DNA from: Phaeobacter sp. A36a-5a
GTDB taxonomy: Bacteria > Pseudomonadota > Alphaproteobacteria > Rhodobacterales > Rhodobacteraceae
Direction: 5' to 3'
DNA: 64,000 nt
NCBI RefSeq assembly: GCF_037911135.1
Contig: NZ_JBBLYU010000003.1
Span: 1 to 64,000, forward strand
The notes under the pieces are model-generated. The model made no database searches. It saw only the letters and a program-made list of their open reading frames with translations, and was not told where the DNA came from. Position 1 is the first letter of the stretch; each line of letters starts with the position of its first letter. Below, piece after piece: positions 54,105 to 63,110 of the stretch. The translations under genes and the position numbers were made by a program.

Positions 54105-55367
54105 TCAGTCGGCCTTGCGCAGCTCCGCCATGTAAAACCCATCCATGCCGCCCAACTCGGGCCAGTAATCCGGGCGCAGGCGCAAGCCGCCTTCTTCGGT
54201 GATCCAGTCAGCGGCGATCCCGTCCAGCTGTTGCAGTCGAGTGCCAACCGACATGTCGGGAAACATTTCCAAGGCATCCTCTACCTGGCATTCGCCCTCA
54301 TCCGGCAGGAGCGAACAGGTGCAATAGATCAACCGTCCACCGGGTTTCACGAGGCTCCAGGCATGGGCAAGCATCTGTGCCTGCAACTCAATCAGCGCAC
54401 CAAAGCTGCTGCCGTCCTTGGCATGGGGCAGATCTGGATGGCGGCGGATCGTACCGGTGGCCGAACAAGGTGCATCCAGCAGTACCGCATCATATGCACC
54501 GGTCTGCTCCAAGGCATCGCCGACAACCACCGTAGCGGTCAGCCCGGTCCGGGCGAGATTTTCCGAAAGCCGTGCCATGCGGCCTGCGGATTGGTCGACG
54601 GCGGTCACCGTGGCGCCAGCCGCGGCTATCTGCATGGTCTTGCCACCCGGCGCCGCGCAGAGATCAAGCACCGATTCGCCGGGCTGGGCGGCCAGCAGCT
54701 GCACCGGCAACGCTGCGGCGGCATCCTGAACCCACCAGTCGCCTGCCTCGAACCCTGGCAGACCAGAAACCTGCACGGACCCGTGGATGCGATAGGATCC
54801 TGTCGGCAGCCTCGTGGCGTCCAGCGCAGACAGGTCGGCGCCCGGTTTGGCGGTCAGATCCAGCGGCGCGCCCGCCAGATGCGCAGCCTCGATCGCAAGC
54901 ATCGCGGGAGCACCCCAGGCCTGCGACAGCGGGCTGCGCAGCCATTTCGGCAGGCGTGGCACCCGCAGCTTGGCCCATTCAGCCGACCCCTGCTCTGCCA
55001 CCTTGCGCAAGACCGCGTTGACCAGCCCCTTCAGTTTTCCGTGGCGACGATGGCCAGAAATGATCCCCACCATATCATTCACCACCCCATGCGCCGCGCC
55101 GCCCTGGCATAACTCAACCGTGCCGATGCGCAGCGCGTTGTGCACGGTGAGTGGTGTCGATTTTTTCAAGTGTTTCTGCAGGATGCGGTCGGCACGCTCG
55201 AGATTGCGCAACGTATCTGTTGCCAGGCGCTGGCTGCGCGCGCGTTCCTCTGCCGGCAGTTTATCCAGCGCACCCGCTGCGTAGCATTCCGACAACAGCC
55301 TGCCCTCTCCCAGCACCTGATCCAGCAGGTGAATGGCACGGCGGCGGGCTTGGCTTGCATTGGACAT
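54105..55367 (-). CDS. rsmB: 16S rRNA (cytosine967-C5)-methyltransferase
   Basis: A 420-residue enzyme. The N-terminal NusB-like RNA-binding domain (about 1-130) is followed by the SAM-dependent methyltransferase: motif I DLCAAPGGKT, motif IV DAPCSATGTIRRHPD (with a cysteine) and the second catalytic cysteine in YCTCSLLPDEGE. It makes m5C967 in 16S rRNA. Bears the family's usual length. Divergent from a DUF1674 gene, in the order typical for the group. Confidence 0.95.
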   Translation of the reverse strand: MSNASQARRRAIHLLDQVLGEGRLLSECYAAGALDKLPAEERARSQRLATDTLRNLERADRILQKHLKKSTPLTVHNALRIGTVELCQGGAAHGVVNDMVGIISGHRRHGKLKGLVNAVLRKVAEQGSAEWAKLRVPRLPKWLRSPLSQAWGAPAMLAIEAAHLAGAPLDLTAKPGADLSALDATRLPTGSYRIHGSVQVSGLPGFEAGDWWVQDAAAALPVQLLAAQPGESVLDLCAAPGGKTMQIAAAGATVTAVDQSAGRMARLSENLARTGLTATVVVGDALEQTGAYDAVLLDAPCSATGTIRRHPDLPHAKDGSSFGALIELQAQMLAHAWSLVKPGGRLIYCTCSLLPDEGECQVEDALEMFPDMSVGTRLQQLDGIAADWITEEGGLRLRPDYWPELGGMDGFYMAELRKAD

Positions 55368-55458
55368 GCGGGTCTCCTGACAATAGGGGCAGCGGCGCGA
55401 TGGGTTGTCGACGCCGGACGCGGGCGTATATCATAGAACGACAACAAGGGAAGCCGGC

Positions 55459-55665
55459 ATGAGTGACGCTAATAAATCCAAGACCCAAGTAGCAGCCCAG
55501 CCGCTGCCCCCCGCCGCGCAGCGCGCGCTGGCCGAGGCTGCGGAGCGGCGCAAGGCTGCTGAGGCCGAAGCCGCCAAGCGCCCGGTTGAACTTGGCGGTC
55601 GGGACGGCCCCGATCCCGCGCGCTACGGCGACTGGGAAAAGAAGGGCATCGCCATCGATTTCTGA
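55459..55665 (+). CDS. DUF1674 (SdhAF4-like) protein
   Basis: A 68-residue protein with an alanine-rich charged helix (residues 15-43) and the conserved C-terminus GGRDGPDPARYGDWEKKG. That end defines DUF1674, homologous to the mitochondrial succinate dehydrogenase assembly factor SDHAF4. It may help insert the flavoprotein subunit into complex II. I start at MSDANKSKT with AAGGGA upstream. It is divergent from rsmB; sdh genes are not in the window. Confidence 0.88.
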   Translation: MSDANKSKTQVAAQPLPPAAQRALAEAAERRKAAEAEAAKRPVELGGRDGPDPARYGDWEKKGIAIDF

Positions 55666-55725
55666 CGCCTGACAGACCGAGATCGGGCCTGTTTCTAGGG
55701 TTATCCGCCCTGACGGCGCTGAAGC

Positions 55726-56547
55726 TCAGAGACCCAGAACGTCGAGCATGTCATATTGGCCCGGCTGTTTGTCCTGCCCCCAAAGCGCAGCTTTGATGGC
55801 GCCGCGGGCGAAGATCGCGCGATCGGTTGCCAGATGGCGCAGAACAATGCGCTCGCCCTGACCGGCAAACAACACGTCGTGTTCGCCAACGATATCGCCA
55901 CCCCGGATCGCGCTGAAGCCGATGTCGCCGCGCTTGCGCGCGCCGGTGATGCCGTCGCGCCCGCTGTCGGTCACATCCGCCAGCGTCACACCGCGCCCCT
56001 CGGCGGCGGCCTCCCCCAGCATAAGGGCCGTACCCGATGGCGCGTCGACCTTATGGTGATGGTGGGCCTCGATCACTTCGATATCGAAATCCTCGTCGAG
56101 CGCGGCAGCGACTTTCTTGGTGAGCTGTACCAGCAGGTTTACGCCGAGGCTCATATTGCCGGCGCGCATCTGCACCGAGTGACGCGAGGCCGGTTCCAAC
56201 TGCGCAATCTGCGCATCGCTCATCCCTGTGGTGCCAATGACATGGACCGCTCGGGCCTGCGCCGCCAGTTCGGCAAAGGCAATCGTCGCCTCGGGGCTGG
56301 TGAAATCAATCACCGCCTGCGCCCTGGCAAAAGCTGCGAGCGCATCATCCGTCACCGTGACGCCGATCTCGGCCCCGCCCATGGCAAGGCCCACGTCCTG
56401 GCCGATCCAGTCATGCCCCTCACGCTCAACCGCGCCAACGAGACGCGCGCCAGGGTGCTCCATGATGGTGCGGATCAGCATCTGGCCCATCCGACCAGAG
56501 GCACCGGTGATCACGATGCCGGGTGTGTCCGTGCTGCTATCTGCCAT
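55726..56547 (-). CDS. dapB: 4-hydroxy-tetrahydrodipicolinate reductase
   Basis: A 273-residue enzyme of lysine and diaminopimelate synthesis. The nucleotide-binding GASGRMGQ is at the N-terminus and the catalytic stretch [15 protein letters not shown] is intact. I start at [10 protein letters not shown], with GAGGA eight bases upstream; the longer frame to 56649 is rejected. It is divergent from rbfA. It gives the anabolic counterpart to the saccharopine catabolic genes in the same window. Confidence 0.96.
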   Translation of the reverse strand: MADSSTDTPGIVITGASGRMGQMLIRTIMEHPGARLVGAVEREGHDWIGQDVGLAMGGAEIGVTVTDDALAAFARAQAVIDFTSPEATIAFAELAAQARAVHVIGTTGMSDAQIAQLEPASRHSVQMRAGNMSLGVNLLVQLTKKVAAALDEDFDIEVIEAHHHHKVDAPSGTALMLGEAAAEGRGVTLADVTDSGRDGITGARKRGDIGFSAIRGGDIVGEHDVLFAGQGERIVLRHLATDRAIFARGAIKAALWGQDKQPGQYDMLDVLGL

Positions 56548-56660
56548 GTCAGGGGTCCTCGTCTGTGCGCTGGATCGCGGATGATCTGTTTCGTGCAGGT
56601 TTTGTCCTAACCGCTTGTGCTGCGCTTGGCAAAGCCCTGCTTTCGGCATAAATCGGATAT

Positions 56661-57056
56661 ATGGCTAAGAACAAACTCCACGAGGGCACCGGGCCCTCAC
56701 AACGTCAGCTCCGCGTCGGCGAATTGATTCGCCGCGCCCTGTCCGAGATCTTTGCGCGCGGCGACCTGCATGATCCCGAACTGAACCGGCTGTCGATCAC
56801 CGTCGGCGAGGTCCGCACCTCACCCGATCTTCGTATTGCGACCGCCTATGTGCTGCCACTGGGCGGCAAGGGGCAGGAGGAAACGCTCAAGCTGATGGCC
56901 CGCAACAAGGGTGAACTGCGCCGGATCATCGGCAAGAAGCTGGCGCTGAAGTTCACGCCGGAACTGCGGTTTCAGCTGGACGACACCTTTGACCGGATGG
57001 ATGACACCCGCAGGATGCTGTCGCAGGACGCGGTGCGCCGCGACACGGGCGAGTGA
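56661..57056 (+). CDS. rbfA: 30S ribosome-binding factor A
   Basis: A 131-residue KH-fold protein that helps 16S rRNA 5' end maturation in cold and normal growth. The stretch [17 protein letters not shown] in outline and the late [16 protein letters not shown] are typical. The stop overlaps the GTG start of the next gene (GTGA). The usual neighbour truB follows two genes later. No nusA or infB is in the window. Confidence 0.95.
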   Translation: MAKNKLHEGTGPSQRQLRVGELIRRALSEIFARGDLHDPELNRLSITVGEVRTSPDLRIATAYVLPLGGKGQEETLKLMARNKGELRRIIGKKLALKFTPELRFQLDDTFDRMDDTRRMLSQDAVRRDTGE

Positions 57057-57811
57057 TTCGCTGGGCGATGGGTGTGGCGCTGGCCTTTTGGGCAGCGCCT
57101 GCTGCGGCAGTGGACTGCCGCGACATCGCCTATGACGGCAACCGCTACACGATCTGCGACGTCGATGTGACGAAAGACGAACTACGCCTGTTTCTGAAGA
57201 ATGATGCAGGCGAGATCTACGGGCATTTCTCTACAATCGAAAGCGAGCTGGAGGCCAAGGGGCAGACGCTGCCCTTTGCCACCAATGCAGGCATGTACCA
57301 CCGCGATCGCTCGCCGGTTGGATTGTATCAGGACGGCGATGCCGAAGAGATGCGGCTGGTCACCACGCCCGGCCCCGGAAATTTTGGTCTGCTGCCAAAT
57401 GGCGTGCTGTGCATCGGCGAAACCCGCACGGATGTGATCGAAACGCTGACCTTTGCCAAAACCGGCCCGCAATGCCGCTATGCCACGCAATCGGGCCCGA
57501 TGCTGGTGATTGAAGGTGCGCTGCATCCGCGGTTTCTACCGGACTCGACCTCATATTTCATTCGCAATGGGGTCGGGACCAGTGCCGACGGGCAGCGGGT
57601 GGTTTTTGCGATTTCGCGTAACGCTGTCACCTTTCACCAGTTCGGCAGCCTGTTCCGAGACCACCTGGGCCTGCCGAGCGCGCTGTATTTCGACGGCAAT
57701 ATTTCACGGCTGCACGCGCCCCAGATCAACCGGAGTGATGCCGGCTTCATGATGGGGCCGGTGGTTGGCGTCGTGGCCGACAGGACGCAGCCGGACGCGA
57801 CCACGAACTGA
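57053..57811 (+). CDS. Exported phosphodiester glycosidase family (DUF2233) protein
   Basis: A 252-residue protein with a signal peptide (about 1-20, cleavage AAAVDC). It belongs to the NAGPA/DUF2233 fold: [16 protein letters not shown], the conserved QSGPMLVI and [12 protein letters not shown]. Known members remove terminal N-acetylglucosamine from phosphodiester linkages or act on exopolysaccharide. It starts at a GTG that overlaps the rbfA stop (GTGA), so it is translated with rbfA, an odd partnership that appears to be conserved in this group. Substrate unknown. Confidence 0.88.
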   Translation: MIRWAMGVALAFWAAPAAAVDCRDIAYDGNRYTICDVDVTKDELRLFLKNDAGEIYGHFSTIESELEAKGQTLPFATNAGMYHRDRSPVGLYQDGDAEEMRLVTTPGPGNFGLLPNGVLCIGETRTDVIETLTFAKTGPQCRYATQSGPMLVIEGALHPRFLPDSTSYFIRNGVGTSADGQRVVFAISRNAVTFHQFGSLFRDHLGLPSALYFDGNISRLHAPQINRSDAGFMMGPVVGVVADRTQPDATTN

Positions 57812-57940
57812 GACCGTACAGGGCGCCGACGCAAACCGGGCCCCACGCGGGTGGATTTCGGAGCTGCGCGCGATTGACAGGCCCTGACAGCTGGGCTACC
57901 CCGCGCGCCTCTCTCACCGACGATGACATTGGGGTATGAC

Positions 57941-58846
57941 ATGGGACGCAAACGCAAAGGGCGCGATATTTCCGGCTGGCTGGTGGTCGACAAGCCCGCG
58001 GGGCTGACGTCCACTGCGGTTGTGAACAAGGTCCGCTGGGCCTTTGACGCCAAGAAGGCGGGCCATGCCGGCACGCTCGATCCCGAGGCGACCGGCGTCC
58101 TGGCGGTGGCCCTAGGTGAAGCGACCAAGACCGTGCCCTATATCACCGACGCACTTAAGGCATATACCTTTACCGTGCGGCTTGGTCAGGCGACCAATAC
58201 CGATGATGCCGAAGGCGAGGTAATCGCCAGCAGCGACACCCGCCCGAGCGACGAAGATATCATTGCGGCCCTGCCGCAATTCCTAGGTGATATCATGCAG
58301 GTGCCGCCGAAGTTCTCAGCCGTGAAGGTGGACGGCCAGCGCGCCTACAAACTCGCCCGCGACGGCGAGGATATCGAGCTCGCAGCTCGCCCGCTCTGGG
58401 TGGAGGAGCTGATCCTGGTGGACCGGCCGGATGCGGACCATGTCGTGCTTGAGATGACCTGTGGCAAGGGCGGCTATGTCCGGTCGATCGCGCGGGATCT
58501 GGGCGCGGCACTTGGATGTCATGGCCATGTGAAATGTCTGCGCCGTATCTGGTCCGGGCCGTTTGATGCCGAGGATGGCATCAGCCTGGAAACTCTGGAT
58601 GAGATGGCCAAATCCCCGGATCTGGATGGGTTTCTGCGCCCGCTGGAGGAAGGTCTCGCGGATCTGCCGCAGCTGACCTGTACTCCCGAAGGCGCGGCGA
58701 AACTGCGCAATGGCAATCCCGGAATGGTGCTTGCCTCTGATGTGGGATACGGGGAAGAGGCTTGGGCCTCGCTGGATGGGCTTGCGGTCGCAGTTGGTCA
58801 TTACAAATCCGGCGAGCTACACCCCAGCCGTGTGTTCGTACGCTGA
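57941..58846 (+). CDS. truB: tRNA pseudouridine55 synthase
   Basis: A 301-residue enzyme that makes pseudouridine 55 in the tRNA T loop. The catalytic Asp lies in [16 protein letters not shown]. The start at [10 protein letters not shown] is the usual beginning of the family in alphaproteobacteria; the frame is open six codons upstream. It is close to rbfA, its common neighbour, but separated by the glycosidase gene. Confidence 0.95.
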   Translation: MGRKRKGRDISGWLVVDKPAGLTSTAVVNKVRWAFDAKKAGHAGTLDPEATGVLAVALGEATKTVPYITDALKAYTFTVRLGQATNTDDAEGEVIASSDTRPSDEDIIAALPQFLGDIMQVPPKFSAVKVDGQRAYKLARDGEDIELAARPLWVEELILVDRPDADHVVLEMTCGKGGYVRSIARDLGAALGCHGHVKCLRRIWSGPFDAEDGISLETLDEMAKSPDLDGFLRPLEEGLADLPQLTCTPEGAAKLRNGNPGMVLASDVGYGEEAWASLDGLAVAVGHYKSGELHPSRVFVR

Positions 58847-58890
58847 ACCACGGTTGACACAGGCCCGGACGCCCGCCACCTCAGGAAAGC

Positions 58891-59409
58891 ATGATCCACC
58901 GCAGCCACACCAAGGGCGATGCCCCCTCCAGCGCGGTCTATTCCGACTGTGAGCACTACCGCTATAGTCTCAGCCGTGTCTGGGACCCGGCGGGACCGCG
59001 TGTGATGTTTGTCATGCTCAACCCGTCAACCGCGACGGAAGTGCAGAATGACCCCACTATTGAACGCTGCGAGCGGCGCGCGCGAGCCCTTGGGTTTGGC
59101 GGGTTCCGCGCAGCCAATATCTTTGCCTTTCGGGCCACCGATCCACGTGACATGAAACGGGCGGCGGACCCGGTCGGTCCTGACAATCTGGCGATGATCC
59201 TGGACGGCGCAGGCTGGGCGGATCAGGTTATCTGCGCCTGGGGCACCCATGGCGCGTTTCGCCAGCAAGGGGTCAGGGTTGCTGGTGCTCTCGCCGAAAC
59301 CGGTAAACCGCTGTTTCACCTGGGATTGAGCAAGGCCGGCCACCCAAAGCACCCGCTTTACATCCGCTATACCCAGCAGCCGGAACGCTGGCTGCCCTTG
59401 ATCGGGTAA
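58891..59409 (+). CDS. DUF1643 family protein
   Basis: A 172-residue protein. The repeated DUF1643 signatures are VMFVMLNPSTA, RCERRARALGFGGFRAANIFAFRA in outline, and ICAWGTHG. Members are small enzymes of unknown activity, found beside truB in many Rhodobacterales. GGAAAGC precedes the ATG. No membrane or signal segments are present. Confidence 0.85.
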   Translation: MIHRSHTKGDAPSSAVYSDCEHYRYSLSRVWDPAGPRVMFVMLNPSTATEVQNDPTIERCERRARALGFGGFRAANIFAFRATDPRDMKRAADPVGPDNLAMILDGAGWADQVICAWGTHGAFRQQGVRVAGALAETGKPLFHLGLSKAGHPKHPLYIRYTQQPERWLPLIG

Positions 59410-59512
59410 GGCCTCGCTAACCATCGCTTCTGAATTGCTTTGATATTCAACCAATACGTGTGCGACTTTGATAATGCGGGTGTTCCGCGTGTTGTCATGA
59501 GGGGTCGCCGGA

Positions 59513-60559
59513 ATGTTGATGCTGGCTGCAATTTTGGGAGTCGCCGCCGTCGGTGGTATCTTGTTGATTGACGAGGGCGGCGATGATCCAGACGCCTCTG
59601 AGACAGGGTCTGCAGACAATGACGGGGCGACCGATGACACAGCAACCGATATGGTTTCACTTGATGATTTCGTGAAGGCCGGCACAGAGGACAGCGACCA
59701 GCTCGGCGGCAGCGATCAGGATGACGACCTGCAGGGGCTGGGCGGCAACGATCAGCTGAACGGCCGCGATGGAGATGACACCGTCCAGGGCGGTGAGGGC
59801 GACGACAGCCTTTACGGTGGCGAGGGTGACGACACGCTTGAGGCGCATCACGGTGACGATCTGTTGCACGGAGAGGGCGGGGACGACAGTCTGAGCGGAG
59901 ACAGCGGCAACGACACGCTGTTTGGCCATTTCGGTCATGACCAGCTCGATGGTGGTGATGGCGATGACGTGGCCCATGGCGGCCAGGGCAATGACACGCT
60001 GACCGGGGCGGACGGGCGAGACGCGCTACATGGCAACGATGGCGACGATCACCTGACTGGTGGCCTGGGCAAGGATACGCTGTTTGGTGGCACCGGCAAT
60101 GATCGCCTGATCGGCAGCGACGATGGCATGACCACGGATTATCTCAACGGTGGCGACGGGGATGACACGATTTTGGCGGGCGCCGGTGATATCGTTTCGA
60201 CAGGGGATGGGGCCGACCACCTCATTTTTGCAGCAGGTGAGTTCCACGCGAGCGCAGTCAGCGACGGTAACGAGGCTGATCCCACTGCCGCCATCGACAT
60301 GTCGGATTTCAACGTCGATGAGGATCAACTGGTTGTGATCTGGGATCAATTCGGCCCAGAGGCGCCCACCGTGGAAGTCACCAGCAACCCGGATGCACCG
60401 GGTGAGCATATCGTGACCATTGACGGGATCGAGGCGCTGCGCGTCACCGGGCCAGAACAATTGTCGGCATCGGACATTCTGGTCGTCGATCAGGATGCCG
60501 CGCTCCGGTTTGGCGTATTGGCCACCAACAGCGCCAGCAGCGGGCTGACACTCGGCTGA
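59513..60559 (+). CDS. Membrane-anchored RTX calcium-binding repeat protein
   Basis: A 348-residue, very acidic protein. A single hydrophobic segment at the N-terminus (residues 1-19) is followed by an acidic linker and about 15 nonapeptide units of the GGXGXDXXX type (about 65-220), for example GGEGDDSLY and GGTGNDRLI. The C-terminal about 110 residues are non-repetitive (SDFNVDEDQLVV). Such repeats fold into a calcium-loaded beta-roll. GAGGGG lies nine bases upstream of the ATG. No type I secretion genes are near. Related to hemolysin-type proteins; role unknown. Confidence 0.85.
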   Translation: MLMLAAILGVAAVGGILLIDEGGDDPDASETGSADNDGATDDTATDMVSLDDFVKAGTEDSDQLGGSDQDDDLQGLGGNDQLNGRDGDDTVQGGEGDDSLYGGEGDDTLEAHHGDDLLHGEGGDDSLSGDSGNDTLFGHFGHDQLDGGDGDDVAHGGQGNDTLTGADGRDALHGNDGDDHLTGGLGKDTLFGGTGNDRLIGSDDGMTTDYLNGGDGDDTILAGAGDIVSTGDGADHLIFAAGEFHASAVSDGNEADPTAAIDMSDFNVDEDQLVVIWDQFGPEAPTVEVTSNPDAPGEHIVTIDGIEALRVTGPEQLSASDILVVDQDAALRFGVLATNSASSGLTLG

Positions 60560-60618
60560 TCAGGTGCCGTTCATTTAGCCCCGACGCCCATCCCCGGCCC
60601 ACACCCGACCGAAACCTT

Positions 60619-60647
60619 TTGCTATTTCCCGAGAATCTGCGTATAGG
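60619..60647 (+). promoter_or_regulatory. Likely promoter of rpsO
   Basis: TTGCTA (60619-60624) and TATAGG (60642-60647) with a 17-base spacer, about 120 bases ahead of rpsO. It leaves a leader of about 120 bases. Confidence 0.5.
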
Positions 60648-60772
60648 CGCGACCTGTTCAATGGTTATGCCGCTTTCTGCGGAAGGCGGCCGAGCCTGAG
60701 ACGCCTCCATGGGCCTGTGCTGGACGACATCCCGGCCTGCGCCATTCACACAAACCTTCAAAGGAGACCCCG

Positions 60773-61042
60773 ATGTCGATCACTGCTGAAGAAAAAGCCC
60801 GCCTGATGAAAGAATTCGCAACCAAAGAAGGCGACACCGGTTCCCCGGAAGTCCAGGTTGCAATCCTGACCTCGCGCATCAACACCCTGACCGAGCACTT
60901 CAAAACCCACAAGAAGGACAACCACGGTCGTCGTGGCCTTCTGAAGATGGTTGCTCAGCGCCGTAAGCTGCTGGACTACACCAAAGGCAAAGACGTGGCC
61001 CGCTATCAGGACCTCATCAAACGCCTGGGCATCCGTCGCTAA
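60773..61042 (+). CDS. rpsO: 30S ribosomal protein S15
   Basis: An 89-residue primary 16S rRNA-binding protein of the small subunit, normal length. Typical segments are the [12 protein letters not shown] start and HRGLLKMV-like [26 protein letters not shown] precedes the ATG. The stop codon lies in a small hairpin (CGTCGCT-AAT-AGCGACG, 61034-61050), and a terminator follows. pnp, its usual downstream neighbour, lies 2 kb away behind an inverted gene. The leader could carry S15 autoregulation, not evident by eye. Confidence 0.97.
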   Translation: MSITAEEKARLMKEFATKEGDTGSPEVQVAILTSRINTLTEHFKTHKKDNHGRRGLLKMVAQRRKLLDYTKGKDVARYQDLIKRLGIRR

Positions 61043-61068
61043 TAGCGACGACCAGACGGTTGAAATTC

Positions 61069-61100
61069 AACGCCCGCTCCTATCGGAAGCGGGCGTTTTT
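61069..61100 (+). terminator. Rho-independent terminator after rpsO
   Basis: Stem AACGCCCGCT/AGCGGGCGTT with a nine-base loop, then TTTT. It separates rpsO from the convergent methyltransferase gene. Confidence 0.92.
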
Positions 61101-61140
61101 CGTGTTTGAGACACAGGCCGATTATACAATTGCCCGGTCA

Positions 61141-62757
61141 CTAGGCCGCCGTGCTGCGCCCTGATAGCGCAGCCTTTGGCGCAACGGCGTCAGACAGTAA
61201 CGGATCGGCGGCAATCAAGCTCACGCCAAGCCCGGTAAGAATGCCCAGTCGGCGCGCGGCAAAGGCATGAGCCCGGGCGCGCAAGACCGCCAGGTTTTCC
61301 TCAGGCTGGGTCAGAACGCGCCCGTCCTGCTCCAACCGCTGCCCCTGCGGCCCAAGGATCTGCCACGCAAATTCGGCCCAGTCATTGGGCGCCGTTTGCC
61401 CTTCGCTTTGGCCCAGGAGGAACAGCTGTTCCATGCGATCCACCGCGACCCCCCCACCGGTGACAGGAGAGGCCAGGAAGCCCAGTCTTTCGCTGTCTTC
61501 AGCATTTTTGCACACTGCAAGGTTAAATGCTTGGCACTGCGCCGCGCGATCCGCATAGCCTTCTGAAGGCAGACAGGGAACGATATGACCCGCCCCCGTC
61601 AGGATCGTCAGCAGCCGCGTGATCTCGCCCCAGGTCATATCGGCAAACACGCCCTGCTCCAGCAGCGCCCGAACTGTTTTATGCCCCTCGGCCAAAGCTC
61701 TCAGGACAGGTTCATACTGACCGGCCTCAAGCGCAACATCCCCATTGCGCCAGCTGATCTTCAACGGGCCGGATCCATAGTGACGTGCGAGGGCAAAGCC
61801 AGTCTGAAACCATGCGCCAACGCTGCCGCGTTCCGTATGCGGCACATGCCCACGCGAAAAGATATCGGCCCGGAACTGTTCATTCAGCAGAACATCACGC
61901 AGCCCCTCGCGCCTGTTTGTATTGCTTTCCTCCGCCAACAGCGCACGTTGCGGACTGCTCAAGCAGATGTCATCGACATGATCCAGCGGGTTCGCAGCAC
62001 CGAGAAACTCAAGTTTGGCCTGCGCCATATCCTCCGCCACATCGGCAAAGTGGAATGGCGTCCAGTCCTTGTTGAAAAACTCATGCGCCAGATAGTTTCG
62101 CGGCATGGTTTTCATTTCACTCAGCCGTCTCAACTGGCCGGGGTTTGAGACAAAAAATTCGGCTCCGACCTGTTTCAACCGCTCGGCAAAATTCAATGCG
62201 TCTTCTATACGTTGCTCCAACGGACCGCTGCCCTGCGCGGCGCGATCGGTCAGAATCCTGCGCAGCGGCATAGATGGCGCCCAGCCCGGCTGCGTGTTGT
62301 AACTGATATAGACCAACCCACCGGGTTTCAGACGACGGGAGATGAACCCGGTGATCCGTTGTTGGTTCTCTCGCGAAATCCAGCTGTAGACACCGTGAAG
62401 CGCAATGACGTCAAAGGTATTTGGCAGCTCCGCCTCTTCTTCAAAATCCTCAAAGGATCTTTCGTAGAAGTGGGCGTTTGCCAGTCCTGCTTCCGCGGCC
62501 AGGCGATTGGCACCGGCGATATGGGCCGGGTTGAAGTCCATCGCGTGGACATCGATATGCGGATTGGCTGCGGCCAGAAGATTGGCTGTGAAGCCCTGAC
62601 CACAGCCCAGCTCACAATAGGTCAGTTCATCGCTGTCCAGCCCATGCCGATGTCCCCGAGACACGGCGCTGAAGGCAAGGCGGGAGGGCGTCATCTCGTG
62701 AAAAAAGTCGTGCGTATAGTCGAGTTCGGCGACATAGCCGGAAGTCCAATCGTTCAT
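61141..62757 (-). CDS. SAM-dependent methyltransferase with methyltransferase regulatory domain
   Basis: A 538-residue protein. A class I methyltransferase with motif I ELGCGQGFTA covers about residues 10-210; it is followed by the methyltransferase regulatory domain (about 220-300, LAHEFFNKDWTPFHFADV in outline) and a variable C-terminal part. Proteins of this kind are found beside glycan or S-layer genes, and their substrate is unknown. It is inserted in reverse between rpsO and pnp. The ATG lacks a strong ribosome binding site. Confidence 0.85.
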   Translation of the reverse strand: MNDWTSGYVAELDYTHDFFHEMTPSRLAFSAVSRGHRHGLDSDELTYCELGCGQGFTANLLAAANPHIDVHAMDFNPAHIAGANRLAAEAGLANAHFYERSFEDFEEEAELPNTFDVIALHGVYSWISRENQQRITGFISRRLKPGGLVYISYNTQPGWAPSMPLRRILTDRAAQGSGPLEQRIEDALNFAERLKQVGAEFFVSNPGQLRRLSEMKTMPRNYLAHEFFNKDWTPFHFADVAEDMAQAKLEFLGAANPLDHVDDICLSSPQRALLAEESNTNRREGLRDVLLNEQFRADIFSRGHVPHTERGSVGAWFQTGFALARHYGSGPLKISWRNGDVALEAGQYEPVLRALAEGHKTVRALLEQGVFADMTWGEITRLLTILTGAGHIVPCLPSEGYADRAAQCQAFNLAVCKNAEDSERLGFLASPVTGGGVAVDRMEQLFLLGQSEGQTAPNDWAEFAWQILGPQGQRLEQDGRVLTQPEENLAVLRARAHAFAARRLGILTGLGVSLIAADPLLSDAVAPKAALSGRSTAA

Positions 62758-63110
62758 TCAGCACCTGTTCTAAGTGTTGGGGTCGACGTCGTCTTACCCT
62801 TCTGGATTGCGCAAATTTTCCATAAAAACGCTGAGGATCCGGTTAACGCAGGCCGCAATTCACCAACCACGCCCAGATAGCGGAGGATCGACACGAACGA
62901 TGCCGACAAACGGGGCACAGGCTGCGACGGCTCCTGGCGCTTGCTCTTTCAATCTGTGGAAAAATCCTGTAAGGGCGGCCTATCTGAGACGTGCTGCCAA
63001 GACCCCGGCAGTCGAAAGAAAGATAGAGAGGGGTCGGCGGCAATGGGGCCGCCACATCAAACGGGAGACCCGGGATACGCCCGGGAGTGCTCCCAGCTAG
63101 GATAAGCTGA
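62758..63110. other. Divergent intergenic region and pnp leader
   Basis: About 350 bases between the methyltransferase and pnp. A frame at 62774-63100 is open but has no family character and ends inside the pnp leader. The region close to pnp holds a nested hairpin (see separate entry). Promoters for both genes must lie here. Confidence 0.5.
63063..63094 (+). promoter_or_regulatory. Stem-loop in the pnp leader
   Basis: Outer stem GGGAG/CTCCC encloses a hairpin CCCGGG-ATACG-CCCGGG, ending 16 bases before the pnp start. In E. coli, RNase III cuts a pnp leader stem and PNPase then represses its own message; this structure is a candidate for a similar site. Confidence 0.5.

Noticed and set aside
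62774-63100. 108-codon frame upstream of pnp
   Set aside because: It has no recognised family, a basic low-complexity end, and terminates in the pnp leader structure.
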